The translations under genes and the position numbers were made by a program. A stretch of 64,000 nucleotides of DNA from Microvirga lupini (GTDB taxonomy: Bacteria > Pseudomonadota > Alphaproteobacteria > Rhizobiales > Beijerinckiaceae): contig NZ_JACHWB010000003.1 of assembly GCF_014191055.1 (NCBI RefSeq), forward strand, positions 558,066 through 622,065. The letters are read 5' to 3'. The notes below the pieces were generated by a model. It saw only the letters and a program-made list of their open reading frames with translations, ran no database searches and was not told where the DNA came from. The first letter of the stretch is position 1. Each line of letters starts with the position of its first letter. Positions 46,969 to 56,025 of this stretch are shown piece after piece.

Positions 46969-49371
46969 TCACTTGGCCATCGTTCTGGCGGGCGACGTTG
47001 GAAGCACCACGACGTTCTCCGATAGCAGCGGCACGAATTCCTCGATTGGGGCGGGCCGGCCGAACAGATAGCCTTGCGCCTCCGTGCAGCCCTCCATGTC
47101 GAGAAAACTCAGCTCCTCTGAGGTTTCGACTCCCTCGGCGATGACCGGCAGACCAAGGCCGCGCCCGAGACCCAGGACCGCTCTGACGATCGTGGCGGCC
47201 TGCGGGTTCGTATGGACGGCCTGGATGAAGGACCTGTCGATCTTGATCTTGTCGCACGGAAAGGCGCGCAGGTTCGACAGCGAGGAATAGCCCGTTCCGA
47301 AATCGTCCATGGCGATGCTGATGCCCAGCGACTTGAGCTTCTGGAGCGTCTGGAGCGCACGGTTGGGATCGCGGATCAGGGCGGTTTCGGTGATCTCGAT
47401 CTCCAGCCGCTGCGGCGGGAGCCCGGTCTCGTCGAGGATCCGACGGACGAGGTCCGCGAAACCATCGCTTGTCAGCTGCACCGCCGAGACATTGACCCCG
47501 ACCGTCAGCGGCCGCATCCAGGTGGCGGCCTCGCGGCAGGCCTCCCGCATCACCCATTCGCCGATCTTCAGGATCAGCCCGCTTTCCTCGGCGATCGGAA
47601 TGAAGAGCGCGGGCGGGACGCTGCCGCGAGCGGGATGGATCCAGCGAAGAAGAACCTCGAATCCGTTCACCGCCCCGGTATCGACCTGCGCCTGGGGCTG
47701 GTAGACCAGGTTGAACTCGCCGTTCGCAATGGCGCTGCGCAGGTCATGCTCCAGGCTGCGGCGCTCCCGGATCTGCGCGCCCATGTCCGCCTCGAAGAAG
47801 CGATAGGTTCCCTTGCCCTCGGTCTTGGCGCGGTAAAGGGCGGTGTCGGCGCTGGAGAGAAGCTCCGTACGGTCCTTAGCGTCGGACGGATACAGGGCGA
47901 TGCCGATGCTCACCGACACGAGGTTGGTCGGCGTGTCCGTTCCATCGATGTCTTTGAGGCTCTTCAGCAGGGTCTCGGCGAGCTGGCCTACATGGGCAGG
48001 ATCCGCGACCGAGGGTACGATGACGGCGAATTCATCGCCGCCCAGACGCGCGAGCATCTGATCTTCTGCGAGCGCCGTGGAGAGGTGCTTGGCGATGTCC
48101 TTGAGCAACTGATCGCCCGCCGCGTGGCCATGGAGATCGTTGACATCCTTGAAGCCGTCCAGATCGAGGCATAACAGCGCCAACTGCCTGCCGCTTCTCC
48201 CGTGTAGGGTGATTTCACGGTCGAGCCGCTGATCGAAGCTAGCGCGATTGCCGAGGCCGGTCAGCGGATCGTGGTGCGCCAGGAAACGGATCTGCGCCTC
48301 CGCGTTGCGGCGATCCCGCAGGTCGCGGACGGCGATCACGTTGTGTGGATGGTCCTTGTAGTTGATCGGCCGCGCGATCAGCTCGACGGGAAGCAGCGTG
48401 CCGTCGCCATGCCGCAGCTCGGCTTCGATCGCCTGTCCTGGAGCGGCGAACAGGATCTCCCGCTTCAGCGCGTCTGGGATCCACGCGGCCAGGTTCTGGC
48501 CGCCGATCTGCTCCACCTTCAGGCCTGTCAGCCGCGCGAAACTCTGGTTCACGGTGACGATGGTCTCGCCCGCGCAGAGAACGAGGCCTTCGAGCGCTGC
48601 GTCGGTGAGATCCCGCATGCGCTGCATCTCGAGCGTGGCGCGGCGGCGGTCCCTCACGTCGAGGATCAGGGCAATGAAGGCGAGCAGCAGGATGACGAGG
48701 CTGACGACCGCGACACCGAGGGCCAGCCACCTGGAGGGAATGGCCGAGGACGAGAGGGCAATGGTCGGGTCGGGCGTGATGCTGACGGCGCCCATCGCCG
48801 TGAAGTGATGGCTGCAGATCGCCAGCGTGAGCAGCAGCGCGCCAGTGATCTTGCTGGCCGGCGTGGCCCTGTGCAACGCCACCGCTACGGCGGCAGCGCC
48901 GAGGAGGCCCCCGAGCAGGATCGATGCCGTCACCAAGGTCGGATCCCAAGCGAGGGTGCCGGCCACCTCAAAGGCCGCCATGCCGGTATAGTGCATGACG
49001 GCGATACCGCCGCCGACGGCCGCTCCTCCGGCCCATCGCGACGCGGTGAGTCCCGGGAGGAGGGCGATTCCAAAGCCGAAGCCGGTCAGCAGGACGGCAG
49101 CGATCAGGGAGACGGCCGTGAGCGTTACGTTGTAGGCGGTCGGCAGGGCCGGGGAATAGGCCAGCATCGCGATAAAATGGGTTGCCCAGATACCGAAGCC
49201 CGTCGCTGCCGCTGCTACCGTCAGCCAGATGCCGCGGCTCATGCGCTCCAGACGCAGAACGTGATGGAGCAGGTTGACCGCTGTTAGTGATGCCAGGGCA
49301 CAGACCAGGGCCGCGAGGGCGACGAGCCGGAGGTCGTGCTCGGTCACGATGCAATCATAGACGGTCAGCAT
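46969..49371 (-). CDS. MHYT-PAS-GGDEF-EAL cyclic-di-GMP signalling protein
   Basis: 800 residues from the ATG of MLTVYDCIVTEHDLRLVALA. Seven or so hydrophobic helices at the N-terminus carry three MHYT-type repeats (HFIAMLAY, VMHYTGMAAF, HHFTAMGAVS), a proposed sensor for oxygen, CO or NO. A PAS-like region follows (about 265-375), then a GGDEF domain with intact RLGGDEFAVI, and an EAL domain in which the signature reads EVLLRW. Phosphodiesterase residues EITET and DDFGTGYSS are present. The protein may both make and break cyclic di-GMP. It is alone on its strand. Confidence 0.93.
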   Translation of the reverse strand: MLTVYDCIVTEHDLRLVALAALVCALASLTAVNLLHHVLRLERMSRGIWLTVAAAATGFGIWATHFIAMLAYSPALPTAYNVTLTAVSLIAAVLLTGFGFGIALLPGLTASRWAGGAAVGGGIAVMHYTGMAAFEVAGTLAWDPTLVTASILLGGLLGAAAVAVALHRATPASKITGALLLTLAICSHHFTAMGAVSITPDPTIALSSSAIPSRWLALGVAVVSLVILLLAFIALILDVRDRRRATLEMQRMRDLTDAALEGLVLCAGETIVTVNQSFARLTGLKVEQIGGQNLAAWIPDALKREILFAAPGQAIEAELRHGDGTLLPVELIARPINYKDHPHNVIAVRDLRDRRNAEAQIRFLAHHDPLTGLGNRASFDQRLDREITLHGRSGRQLALLCLDLDGFKDVNDLHGHAAGDQLLKDIAKHLSTALAEDQMLARLGGDEFAVIVPSVADPAHVGQLAETLLKSLKDIDGTDTPTNLVSVSIGIALYPSDAKDRTELLSSADTALYRAKTEGKGTYRFFEADMGAQIRERRSLEHDLRSAIANGEFNLVYQPQAQVDTGAVNGFEVLLRWIHPARGSVPPALFIPIAEESGLILKIGEWVMREACREAATWMRPLTVGVNVSAVQLTSDGFADLVRRILDETGLPPQRLEIEITETALIRDPNRALQTLQKLKSLGISIAMDDFGTGYSSLSNLRAFPCDKIKIDRSFIQAVHTNPQAATIVRAVLGLGRGLGLPVIAEGVETSEELSFLDMEGCTEAQGYLFGRPAPIEEFVPLLSENVVVLPTSPARTMAK

Positions 49372-49637
49372 GGGCAGCCTTTGCGGCGTTCCCGTCGTAT
49401 GGTGCGGCGCTGCTTGCGACGACAGACACGGGCGGTGCGGAATCGGACGATCGGGAGAGCGAAGCCGGTCTCGCACCGGTATGGCGGGGCGGCATCATGC
49501 CTTTGGAGCGGGATTATGCGCCCGTGCTCCAATCCGCCATGGGTGATGGGTAATCAAACCCGATCAGAAATGTGCCCCATAAGCTTTACAAGTCAACGAA
49601 TGGCGGCCGGACTGGGGCGCCTTATTCCGACACAGGG

Positions 49638-50579
49638 TTAACGGTATGAGCGGGCGACGGCGCTTGGCTTCTCCGCATGCCCGTGTCGGACCGAAGCGCC
49701 TGATGTCCCAGGCGTTGCGAAACGCTTCGCCCCCGCCACACAGGCGATCACCGCGATGTTGACCGCGACCATGCCCCAGCTCACCGCCTCGGCCAGCAGC
49801 ATCGACGCCAGCATCAGCCCGAAGAAGGGCTGGAACAGCTGCAGCTGCGACACGCCCGCGATGCCGCCGAGCGCGAGGCCGCGATACCAGAACACGAAGC
49901 CGACCAGCATCGAGAACAGGGACACATAGGCCAGCGACAGCCATGCGGGCAGGCCGATCCCGCTCCACGAAGCGGGCAGGTTGAACAGCATCAGGCCGGC
50001 GGTCAGCGGCAGGGAGAGAACGAGCGCCCAGGAGATCACCTGCCAGCCGCCCAGGCGGCGCGAGAGCTTCGCGCCTTCCGCATAGCCGAGACCGCAGGCC
50101 AGGATAGCGCCGATCATGAGGAGACTGCCGGTCGGAGAGGCCGAGCCACCCTGGAGCAGGGCGAAGCCCGCCACCAGGGCACCGCCGAGGCCGGAAAAAA
50201 TCCAGAAGGCTGCTCTCGGACGTTCGCCGCCGCGAAGGATCCCGAAGATCGCGGTTGCCAGAGGCAACAGGCCGACGAAGCAGATGGACTGGGCCGAGGT
50301 AATGTGCTGCAGGGCGAGCGCCGTCAGCAGCGGAAAGCCCACCACCACGCCGAGCGACACGATGGTGAGCGGCAGGAGATCGCTCTTCGCCGGCCATTTC
50401 TGGCGTAGCCCAATGAGCAGTGCCGCGCCGAGGAGCCCGGCAATCGTGGCCCGCGCCAGGGTCAGGAAGAGCGGGTCGATTTCGAGCACGGCGATGCGGG
50501 TCGCCGGCAGCGAGCCGCTGAAGATCAGGACGCCGAGAAAGCCGCTGATCCACCCTTCCGTCGTCCTGTCCATGCGCAA
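49638..50579 (-). CDS. EamA/DMT family transporter
   Basis: 313 residues with ten hydrophobic helices in two EamA repeats (first ending near ERPRAAFWIF; second starting AAFWIFSGLGGALVAG). Bacterial members export amino acids, nucleosides or other metabolites. The divergent MocR-type regulator begins 87 bp away, a pairing that usually means the regulator controls the permease, with an amino acid or vitamin B6-linked ligand. The substrate cannot be named from sequence. Confidence 0.9.
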   Translation of the reverse strand: MRMDRTTEGWISGFLGVLIFSGSLPATRIAVLEIDPLFLTLARATIAGLLGAALLIGLRQKWPAKSDLLPLTIVSLGVVVGFPLLTALALQHITSAQSICFVGLLPLATAIFGILRGGERPRAAFWIFSGLGGALVAGFALLQGGSASPTGSLLMIGAILACGLGYAEGAKLSRRLGGWQVISWALVLSLPLTAGLMLFNLPASWSGIGLPAWLSLAYVSLFSMLVGFVFWYRGLALGGIAGVSQLQLFQPFFGLMLASMLLAEAVSWGMVAVNIAVIACVAGAKRFATPGTSGASVRHGHAEKPSAVARSYR

Positions 50580-50591
50580 CCCCTCCCGTGT

Positions 50592-50656
50592 GGTTCGGTG
50601 TCACCCGAACCGCATGGCTTTTCCAGGGACGGTGCAATACAGTCGGGCCGAACTGT
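50592..50656. promoter_or_regulatory. Two inverted repeats in the EamA-MocR divergent promoter
   Basis: GGTTCGG-N6-CCGAACC (50592-50611) and ACAGT-N8-ACTGT (50639-50656) lie in the 86 bp between the starts of the permease and regulator genes. They are candidate operators for the MocR protein. Confidence 0.6.
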
Positions 50657-50665
50657 CATGGAACG

Positions 50666-52087
50666 ATGGCCGGTACAGTGGACGATTTCACTCTCACGAG
50701 ACACGACGGCACCCTCGTCGAGCACGTCATGGCGGCGATCCGCCGGCGGATCGCCAGCCGCTCCCTGGCGCCGGGCGGCAAGCTGCCGTCCATCCGGGCT
50801 TTGGCCCAGACCCTGCAGGTGTCGAAATCCACCGTGGTGGAGGCCTATGACCGGCTGGCGGCCGAGGGTGTGATCCGCTCCCGGCCGGGCTCCGGCTTCT
50901 TCAGCGCGGCAACCCTCGCGCCGCTTTCGCTGGCGGAGCTCGCCCCGCGTCTCGACCGGGCGGTCGATCCGTTCTGGGTCTCGCGGCAATCCCTGGAAGC
51001 GCGTCGGGAGGTGCTGAAACCCGGCTGCGGCTGGCTGCCGGATGCGTGGATGCCTGAAGACGAGATCCGCCGCGCCCTGCGTGGGCTCGCGCGCACGAAG
51101 GACCCAACTGCGCTGACCGATTACGGCACGCCCCTGGGGCATCCCGGCCTGCGCGGCTTCCTCTCCCGGCGCCTCGCGGAGCAGGGCGTCGAAGCGGCGC
51201 CCGATCGGATCCTGCTGACGGATTCCGGCACCCAGGCCATCGACCTCGTGTGCCGGCTGCTGGTGCAGCCCGGCGACACTGTGCTGGTGGACGACCCCTG
51301 CTACTTCAACTTCCTGGCCCTGCTACGCGCCCATCAGGTGAATGTGGTCGGCGTACCCTTCACGCCGTCCGGACCCGATCTCGGAACCTTCGCGCAGGCG
51401 CTCGCCGAGCACAGGCCGCGCCTCTACATGACCAATTCCGGGCTGCACAACCCGACGGGCGCCAGCCTCTCGACAGTAACGGCGCACCGCCTGCTGAAGC
51501 TCGCCGAGCAGCACGGGCTCACCGTAGTCGAGGACGACATCTTCGCCGATTTCGAGCGCGAGCCCGCGCCGCGGCTCGCCGCCCTCGACGGCCTCGACCG
51601 GGTGGTGCGCATCGGCAGTTTTTCCAAAACCCTGTCGGCCTCGTTCCGCTGCGGCTACATCGCCGCCCGCCCGGACTGGATCGACAAGCTCACGGATCTC
51701 AGGATCGCCACCACCTTCGCCAGCAGCCGCCTCACGGAAGAGCTTGTGTTCGCCGTTCTCGGCAGCAGCGGCTATCGCAGGCACCTGGAGAGCCTGCGCA
51801 CGCGGCTTGCGAAGAGCATGGCGTCCGTCGTCCCGCGCCTGGAGCGGCTGGGCATCACACCCTGGATCGTGCCGAAAGCCGGCATGCTCCTCTGGGGCCG
51901 CCTGCCGGATGATCTCGACGCCGCCCTTGTTGCGCGCCACGCGCTCAACGACGACGTGGTGCTCGCCCCAGGCAACGTCTTCAGCCCGGCGCAATCGGCC
52001 CGGACCTTCATGCGCTTCAACGTGGCCCAATGCGCGGACGAGCGGGTTTTCGCGGTGCTGGAGAAAGCGATGCGGCTTGCTCGCTGA
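50666..52087 (+). CDS. MocR/PdxR-type transcriptional regulator (GntR HTH plus aminotransferase)
   Basis: 473 residues from the ATG of MAGTVDDFTLTRHDGTLVEH. The N-terminal winged helix (about 12-80, IASRSLAPGGKLPSIRALAQ) is of the GntR class. The rest is a class I aminotransferase-like domain with NPTGASLST, the VVEDDIFADFE loop and the PLP-lysine site GSFSKTLSASFRCGY. Such proteins sense an amino acid or PLP through the aminotransferase fold. It is divergent from the EamA permease, which it probably controls together with itself. The Lys is retained, so PLP binding is expected. Confidence 0.92.
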   Translation: MAGTVDDFTLTRHDGTLVEHVMAAIRRRIASRSLAPGGKLPSIRALAQTLQVSKSTVVEAYDRLAAEGVIRSRPGSGFFSAATLAPLSLAELAPRLDRAVDPFWVSRQSLEARREVLKPGCGWLPDAWMPEDEIRRALRGLARTKDPTALTDYGTPLGHPGLRGFLSRRLAEQGVEAAPDRILLTDSGTQAIDLVCRLLVQPGDTVLVDDPCYFNFLALLRAHQVNVVGVPFTPSGPDLGTFAQALAEHRPRLYMTNSGLHNPTGASLSTVTAHRLLKLAEQHGLTVVEDDIFADFEREPAPRLAALDGLDRVVRIGSFSKTLSASFRCGYIAARPDWIDKLTDLRIATTFASSRLTEELVFAVLGSSGYRRHLESLRTRLAKSMASVVPRLERLGITPWIVPKAGMLLWGRLPDDLDAALVARHALNDDVVLAPGNVFSPAQSARTFMRFNVAQCADERVFAVLEKAMRLAR

Positions 52088-52093
52088 CCGTCT

Positions 52094-54124
52094 CTAACCG
52101 TCGTCCATGCCGATCCGGCGGGCGGCCTCGCGGAACAGCGCCCGGTCATCCGGTCCGAGCTGCATCGCGTTCAGGAAATGGCTCATGCCATAGCCGGGCA
52201 GGGTGGCGCGGATGCCCGCGAGCATATCGCGCGCCTCATCGAGCCGCCCGGCGAACGACAGGGCGAGCGCCGCGATCCCCGCGATATGCGCATGGGCGTT
52301 CGGCCGGCTCGCTGCGGTCACACCCGCGGCTGCCGCTTCGTCGAACCGGCCGAGCCGCATGAGCGCCATGGCGCGGGAGCCCAGCATGCCGAACAGCAGC
52401 GGATCGTAGGGGCTCAAGCGGCGCGACTGATCCGCGGCCGCAATCGCCGTCTCCGGATCGCCCGCCTGGGAATGGACGAAGCCCAGCGTATAGTGCCCTT
52501 GGGCGAAATTGGGCGAGAGGTCCACGCTCGTCTCCAGCTCCCTCAGGGTCTGCTCGAAGCTGCCGCGCAGCCACAGGGCCCGGCCCATCGCCCAATGGGC
52601 CGCGGGATCGCGGTCGTCGATCATCAGGCCCTGGCCCGCGGCCCGGAGCGCGCTCTCGACCTCCGGTCGGCGCTCGGTCCAGCCCTGGAAGGCGTTCTGG
52701 AAATGCGTGAAGGACAGGCCTGCATAGGCGCGCGCAAACGTCGGGTCGATGGCAAGCGCCTGCGTGAAGAAGGCTTGAGCCGCGTCGTTGTCCTGCTTGT
52801 TGAACCGGTACATGTGCCAGAGGCCGCGATGATGCGCCTCCCAGGCGTCGAGCGAGTTGGGGGCTTTAAGGATGGCGCGGTTGCGCTCCACGGTCTCGAT
52901 CTCGCTCGCCACCGAGGCCACGATCCGGTTGCCGATTTCGTCGAGCACCAGAAAGGCGTCGTCGATCGAATGGCTGAGAATGTCGGCCCAGACGATCCTG
53001 CCCGTGCGCACCTCGGCGAGCTCCACCTGCACGGTGAGATGACCCTGGCTGCGGCGGATCGAGCCGCCGACCACGTAATCCACGTTGAGGAGCCGCCCGG
53101 CCTCGTCGGGAGAAACGTTCCTGTCGTGCAGCGCGAAGGTCGAGCCTTGCGAGATGACGAACAGGCTGCGGAGTTTCGCGAGCCGCGTGATCACGTCGTG
53201 CACGAGCGCATCCGCCACGCCGCCGCGGATGCGCGGTGTGCCGGATTCGTCCGCGAAGGGCATGACCGCGATGGAGCCGTGATGGGCCGCGGCCACCGGC
53301 GCCGGGGGATCGGGTGCAATCGCCTGCGCCGGGACCGGGCGCGGAGCTTGCGCCATCGCCTCTCGCCACACCTCGCGCAGGGACGCGCTGTCGAGCCCTT
53401 CCGCGTCGAACAGCCGAATGACGGCCTCGAGATGATCCTTGCCCTCCTGCACGCGCTGCCGGCGCGCCAGCATGCGCAGCAGCCGCGCATGGACGCGCTC
53501 GTCGAGCGGGCAGAGCGCCGCCCATCGTTCGAGAGTGCGCCCGGCCTCGGCCTCCGGAAGGTGGTCGGCCAGATGCTCCAGCACCTCGGTCTGAATGCCT
53601 CGATAACGGCGGCGCTGCGCCACGAGCCAGGCGTTGAAGGCGGGGCTGCGGTCGAGCTCAAGGCCGTCGAGAAACTCGCCCGCGAAGCTTTCCGCCATGC
53701 GGCACAGTGAGGGCAGCGATTGCAGCGCGACGCCCTGCGCGGCGATCGCATCGAGCTGCCGGGCATCCACATGGCAGCTCGTGAGGTCGAGGCGCACCGT
53801 GTCGCCCTCCGTCCTGACCCGCCCGGCATCGCCGAGGATGCGGCGGATCTTGCTCAAGCACCAGCGCAGCTCGCCGCGCGGATCGTTCGGCACGTCCCAG
53901 AGCAGTCCGCAGAGATGGCTGCGCGTCGGCGCATGGGGCGCGAGAGCGAGATAGGCGAACAGCGCCCGCACCTTGCGCGAGGCCGGCAGCGGCACCGGCG
54001 CATCGCCGCGCATCACGGTGAGGGGCCCGAGCATCCGCACGGTCACGGGCGCCGCACCGTGTGGATCTGCGGTCTCGGTCGTTTCCACGGCCGAACCCAC
54101 GCTGCCTCCCACGTTTCCCTCCAC
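52094..54124 (-). CDS. BTAD/SARP-like transcriptional regulator with C-terminal TPR region
   Basis: 676 residues. An N-terminal OmpR-type DNA-binding domain (LGPLTVMRGDAPVPLPASRK, then AHLCGLLWDVPNDPRGELRW) is followed by a bacterial transcriptional activation domain (about 125-245). A segment beginning SIAVMPFADESGTPRIRGGV is the conserved TolB-like domain found in adenylate-cyclase-like regulators. TPR repeats occupy the last 250 residues (FFTQALAIDPTFARAYAGLS). There is no cyclase or NB-ARC domain. It is divergent from a SAM methyltransferase gene, which it may regulate. The signal it senses is unknown. Confidence 0.88.
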   Translation of the reverse strand: MEGNVGGSVGSAVETTETADPHGAAPVTVRMLGPLTVMRGDAPVPLPASRKVRALFAYLALAPHAPTRSHLCGLLWDVPNDPRGELRWCLSKIRRILGDAGRVRTEGDTVRLDLTSCHVDARQLDAIAAQGVALQSLPSLCRMAESFAGEFLDGLELDRSPAFNAWLVAQRRRYRGIQTEVLEHLADHLPEAEAGRTLERWAALCPLDERVHARLLRMLARRQRVQEGKDHLEAVIRLFDAEGLDSASLREVWREAMAQAPRPVPAQAIAPDPPAPVAAAHHGSIAVMPFADESGTPRIRGGVADALVHDVITRLAKLRSLFVISQGSTFALHDRNVSPDEAGRLLNVDYVVGGSIRRSQGHLTVQVELAEVRTGRIVWADILSHSIDDAFLVLDEIGNRIVASVASEIETVERNRAILKAPNSLDAWEAHHRGLWHMYRFNKQDNDAAQAFFTQALAIDPTFARAYAGLSFTHFQNAFQGWTERRPEVESALRAAGQGLMIDDRDPAAHWAMGRALWLRGSFEQTLRELETSVDLSPNFAQGHYTLGFVHSQAGDPETAIAAADQSRRLSPYDPLLFGMLGSRAMALMRLGRFDEAAAAGVTAASRPNAHAHIAGIAALALSFAGRLDEARDMLAGIRATLPGYGMSHFLNAMQLGPDDRALFREAARRIGMDDG

Positions 54125-54215
54125 GTGTGGCTGCTACGGTCTCTCCAATGGGCCTGACGTCTCAAGGTCGCTCGAAGCCGGGAGCGGGCCCATCGGAACC
54201 CTCAAGGAGGCCGTC

Positions 54216-55061
54216 ATGGCTGATGCCGCTGTCACGATAAACCACGAAACCCAGCCCGTCCAACCGGACCTGAACGCCATCAAGACCCGCCAGCAGGGCG
54301 CGTGGTCGTCGGGCGATTACGCGGTGGTCGGCACGACCCTTCAGATCGTCGGCGAGGAGCTGTGCGAGGCCCTCGATCTGCACGCCGGCCAGCGCGTGCT
54401 CGATGTGGCGGCCGGCAACGGCAATGTCTCGCTCGCCGCCGCCCGCCGCTGGTGCGATGTTGTCGCCACCGATTACGTGCCGGCCCTCCTCGTCCGTGCC
54501 CGGGAGCGGGCCGAGGCCGAACGTCTTCCACTCACCGTCCAGACGGCGGATGCCGAGGCGCTGCCGTTCGCCAATGGCAGCTTCGATGTGGTCGTGTCCA
54601 CCTTCGGGGTGATGTTCACCCCCGACCAGGAGCGCGCGGCCTCCGAGCTGCTGCGCGTGTGCCGGCGGGGCGGCAAGATCGGCCTCGCGAACTGGACACC
54701 CGACGGCTATATCGGCCAGATGTTCAAGACCATCGGCCGCCACATGCCCCCGCCGGCCGGCATCCGCCCGCCCTCCCTGTGGGGCCAGCGCGAACACCTC
54801 GACCACCTGTTCAGCCATGGCGTCACCTCCATCCAGGCACGCCGCAAGCATTTCGTGTTCCGCTACCGCTCGCCCGAGCATTGCCTGGAGGTGTTCCAGA
54901 CCTTCTACGGCCCGGTCCTGAAAACCTTCGCGGCCCTGCAGCCCGAGGCCCAGGAGGCCCTCCGCAAGGACCTGCTCTGGCTCATCTCCGAGTTCAACCG
55001 CTCGGGCGACGACACCATGGTGGTGCCGAGCGAATATCTCGAGGTGGTGATCACGCGGTAG
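54216..55061 (+). CDS. Class I SAM-dependent methyltransferase
   Basis: 281 residues from the ATG 5 nt after AAGGAGG. Motif I is VLDVAAGNGNVSLAAARR, motif II covers VATDYVPALLVRA, with DAEALPFANGSFDVVVSTFG and CRRGGKIGLANWTPDGYIG later. It resembles UbiE/COQ5-like methyltransferases, but the substrate cannot be told. Its only neighbour is the divergent BTAD/TPR regulator, so expression is probably controlled by that protein. A palindromic repeat lies 82 bp downstream. Confidence 0.92.
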   Translation: MADAAVTINHETQPVQPDLNAIKTRQQGAWSSGDYAVVGTTLQIVGEELCEALDLHAGQRVLDVAAGNGNVSLAAARRWCDVVATDYVPALLVRARERAEAERLPLTVQTADAEALPFANGSFDVVVSTFGVMFTPDQERAASELLRVCRRGGKIGLANWTPDGYIGQMFKTIGRHMPPPAGIRPPSLWGQREHLDHLFSHGVTSIQARRKHFVFRYRSPEHCLEVFQTFYGPVLKTFAALQPEAQEALRKDLLWLISEFNRSGDDTMVVPSEYLEVVITR

Positions 55062-55142
55062 GCGGGGCGGAGGAGGGATGCTCGCATCGGGACATTCCTG
55101 ATAGAACTCCCGACAACAGGAACGGCCGCCCCACTCCCCATC

Positions 55143-55232
55143 TTCATGGCCGCACTTGTTGCGGCCATCTACGTCTTAGGAACCACAGCGGATGAAAGAC
55201 GTGGATGGTCGGGACGAGCCCGGCCATGACGA
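55143..55232. repeat. Palindromic intergenic repeat, type A, copy 2
   Basis: CATGGCCG...GCGGCCATCTACGTC on the left pairs with GACGTGGATGG and CCCGGCCATGACG on the right. The right arm is nearly identical to that of the element at 41014-41101. It follows the methyltransferase gene. Confidence 0.85.
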
Positions 55233-55699
55233 GGAGGGAACGACACCGCCCGGCAGGTTGATGTTCCTATTTTGTTCTTGACGACTGCTCCAAGCTCGGC
55301 TATATCATTGCCTTAGACCTGCCTCTATCGAGGGGCGCGCTCGCGAGGCGTCGCAGTGTGGAGGCAGGCACGGTCCTGTGGTGCGGCCTCGCACGCTGCA
55401 TCGACAGGAGGCCCAGGCTGTGTGCCGGTGGTCGGAATCGGTTCAAGGCCCCCGTCGAGCCAGACGGGCAACGCCTTGAGCGGTCACCGGGCTGGCATCG
55501 CTTGTCCGCCTAAAGAAGCCGTGCGCGAAGAGGCATTCCGGCTCTTCCATTCCAATACACACATCGAGCCGGGCTGCCATTCGCGCCACCCTCGATTGCC
55601 TCAAAAGGCTCGGAGCCGAAACGGCTCCTGAGCCCGCGAGGCCGTGCCTATCTTAACCCGAGTCTTTTCATTCCGCTCTTTCATCCATGAGGTTTCAGC
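55233..55699. other. Intergenic region without a supported gene
   Basis: About 470 bp. A 91-codon plus-strand frame at 55356-55631 has a GTG start and no ribosome-binding site, and its composition is biased towards Arg, Ser and Pro, as in shadow reading frames. I do not call a gene here. Confidence 0.4.
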
Positions 55700-55963
55700 A
55701 TGAGCCGTGTTCGCACCATCCTGTCCCGCATGCCCGATGCCGACGACGCCCTGCGGCGCCTCGCCGACGTGATCCAGGTGCCGTCCACCTGCCGCCGGCG
55801 CCGGTGCCGCAACGACGAGCGCTGCCAGGGCGGCTATGGCCCGCCGTGCTATTTCGAGGATCGCAAGCGCTTCGCCGATGCGGTGCTGGAGGACATGCAC
55901 CTGCACCGGGACCACTGGACCGCCCAGCGGGCCAGCTTCGAGGCCGTGCTGCGGCGGCACTAG
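55700..55963 (+). CDS. Small Cys-rich protein of unknown function
   Basis: 87 residues. A helical first third is followed by a cluster of four cysteines, in order CRRRRC, C and PPCYFEDRKR (about residues 31-51), spaced like a small zinc site. The C-terminal third is a helix rich in His and Asp. I recognise only that similar short proteins occur in related genomes; no function is known. The start is ATG after a GAGGTTTC stretch; the ribosome-binding site is modest. A terminator lies downstream, but its T-run is on the opposite strand. Confidence 0.7.
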   Translation: MSRVRTILSRMPDADDALRRLADVIQVPSTCRRRRCRNDERCQGGYGPPCYFEDRKRFADAVLEDMHLHRDHWTAQRASFEAVLRRH

Positions 55964-55978
55964 CACGCCACAACAAAA

Positions 55979-56004
55979 AAGCCCCTCCGGCACCGGAGGG
56001 GCAT
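55979..56004 (-). terminator. Intrinsic terminator of the minimal RTX gene
   Basis: A stem GCCCCTCCG / CGGAGGGGC followed on the minus strand by TTTTTTGTTG lies about 22 bp after the stop of the RTX gene. Confidence 0.9.
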
Positions 56005-56025
56005 GTCTCATGCGCGACGGGTTGT

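Noticed and set aside
55356..55631. 91-codon plus-strand frame in the gap before the Cys-rich gene
   Set aside because: No ribosome-binding site, GTG start, biased composition and no recognisable family.
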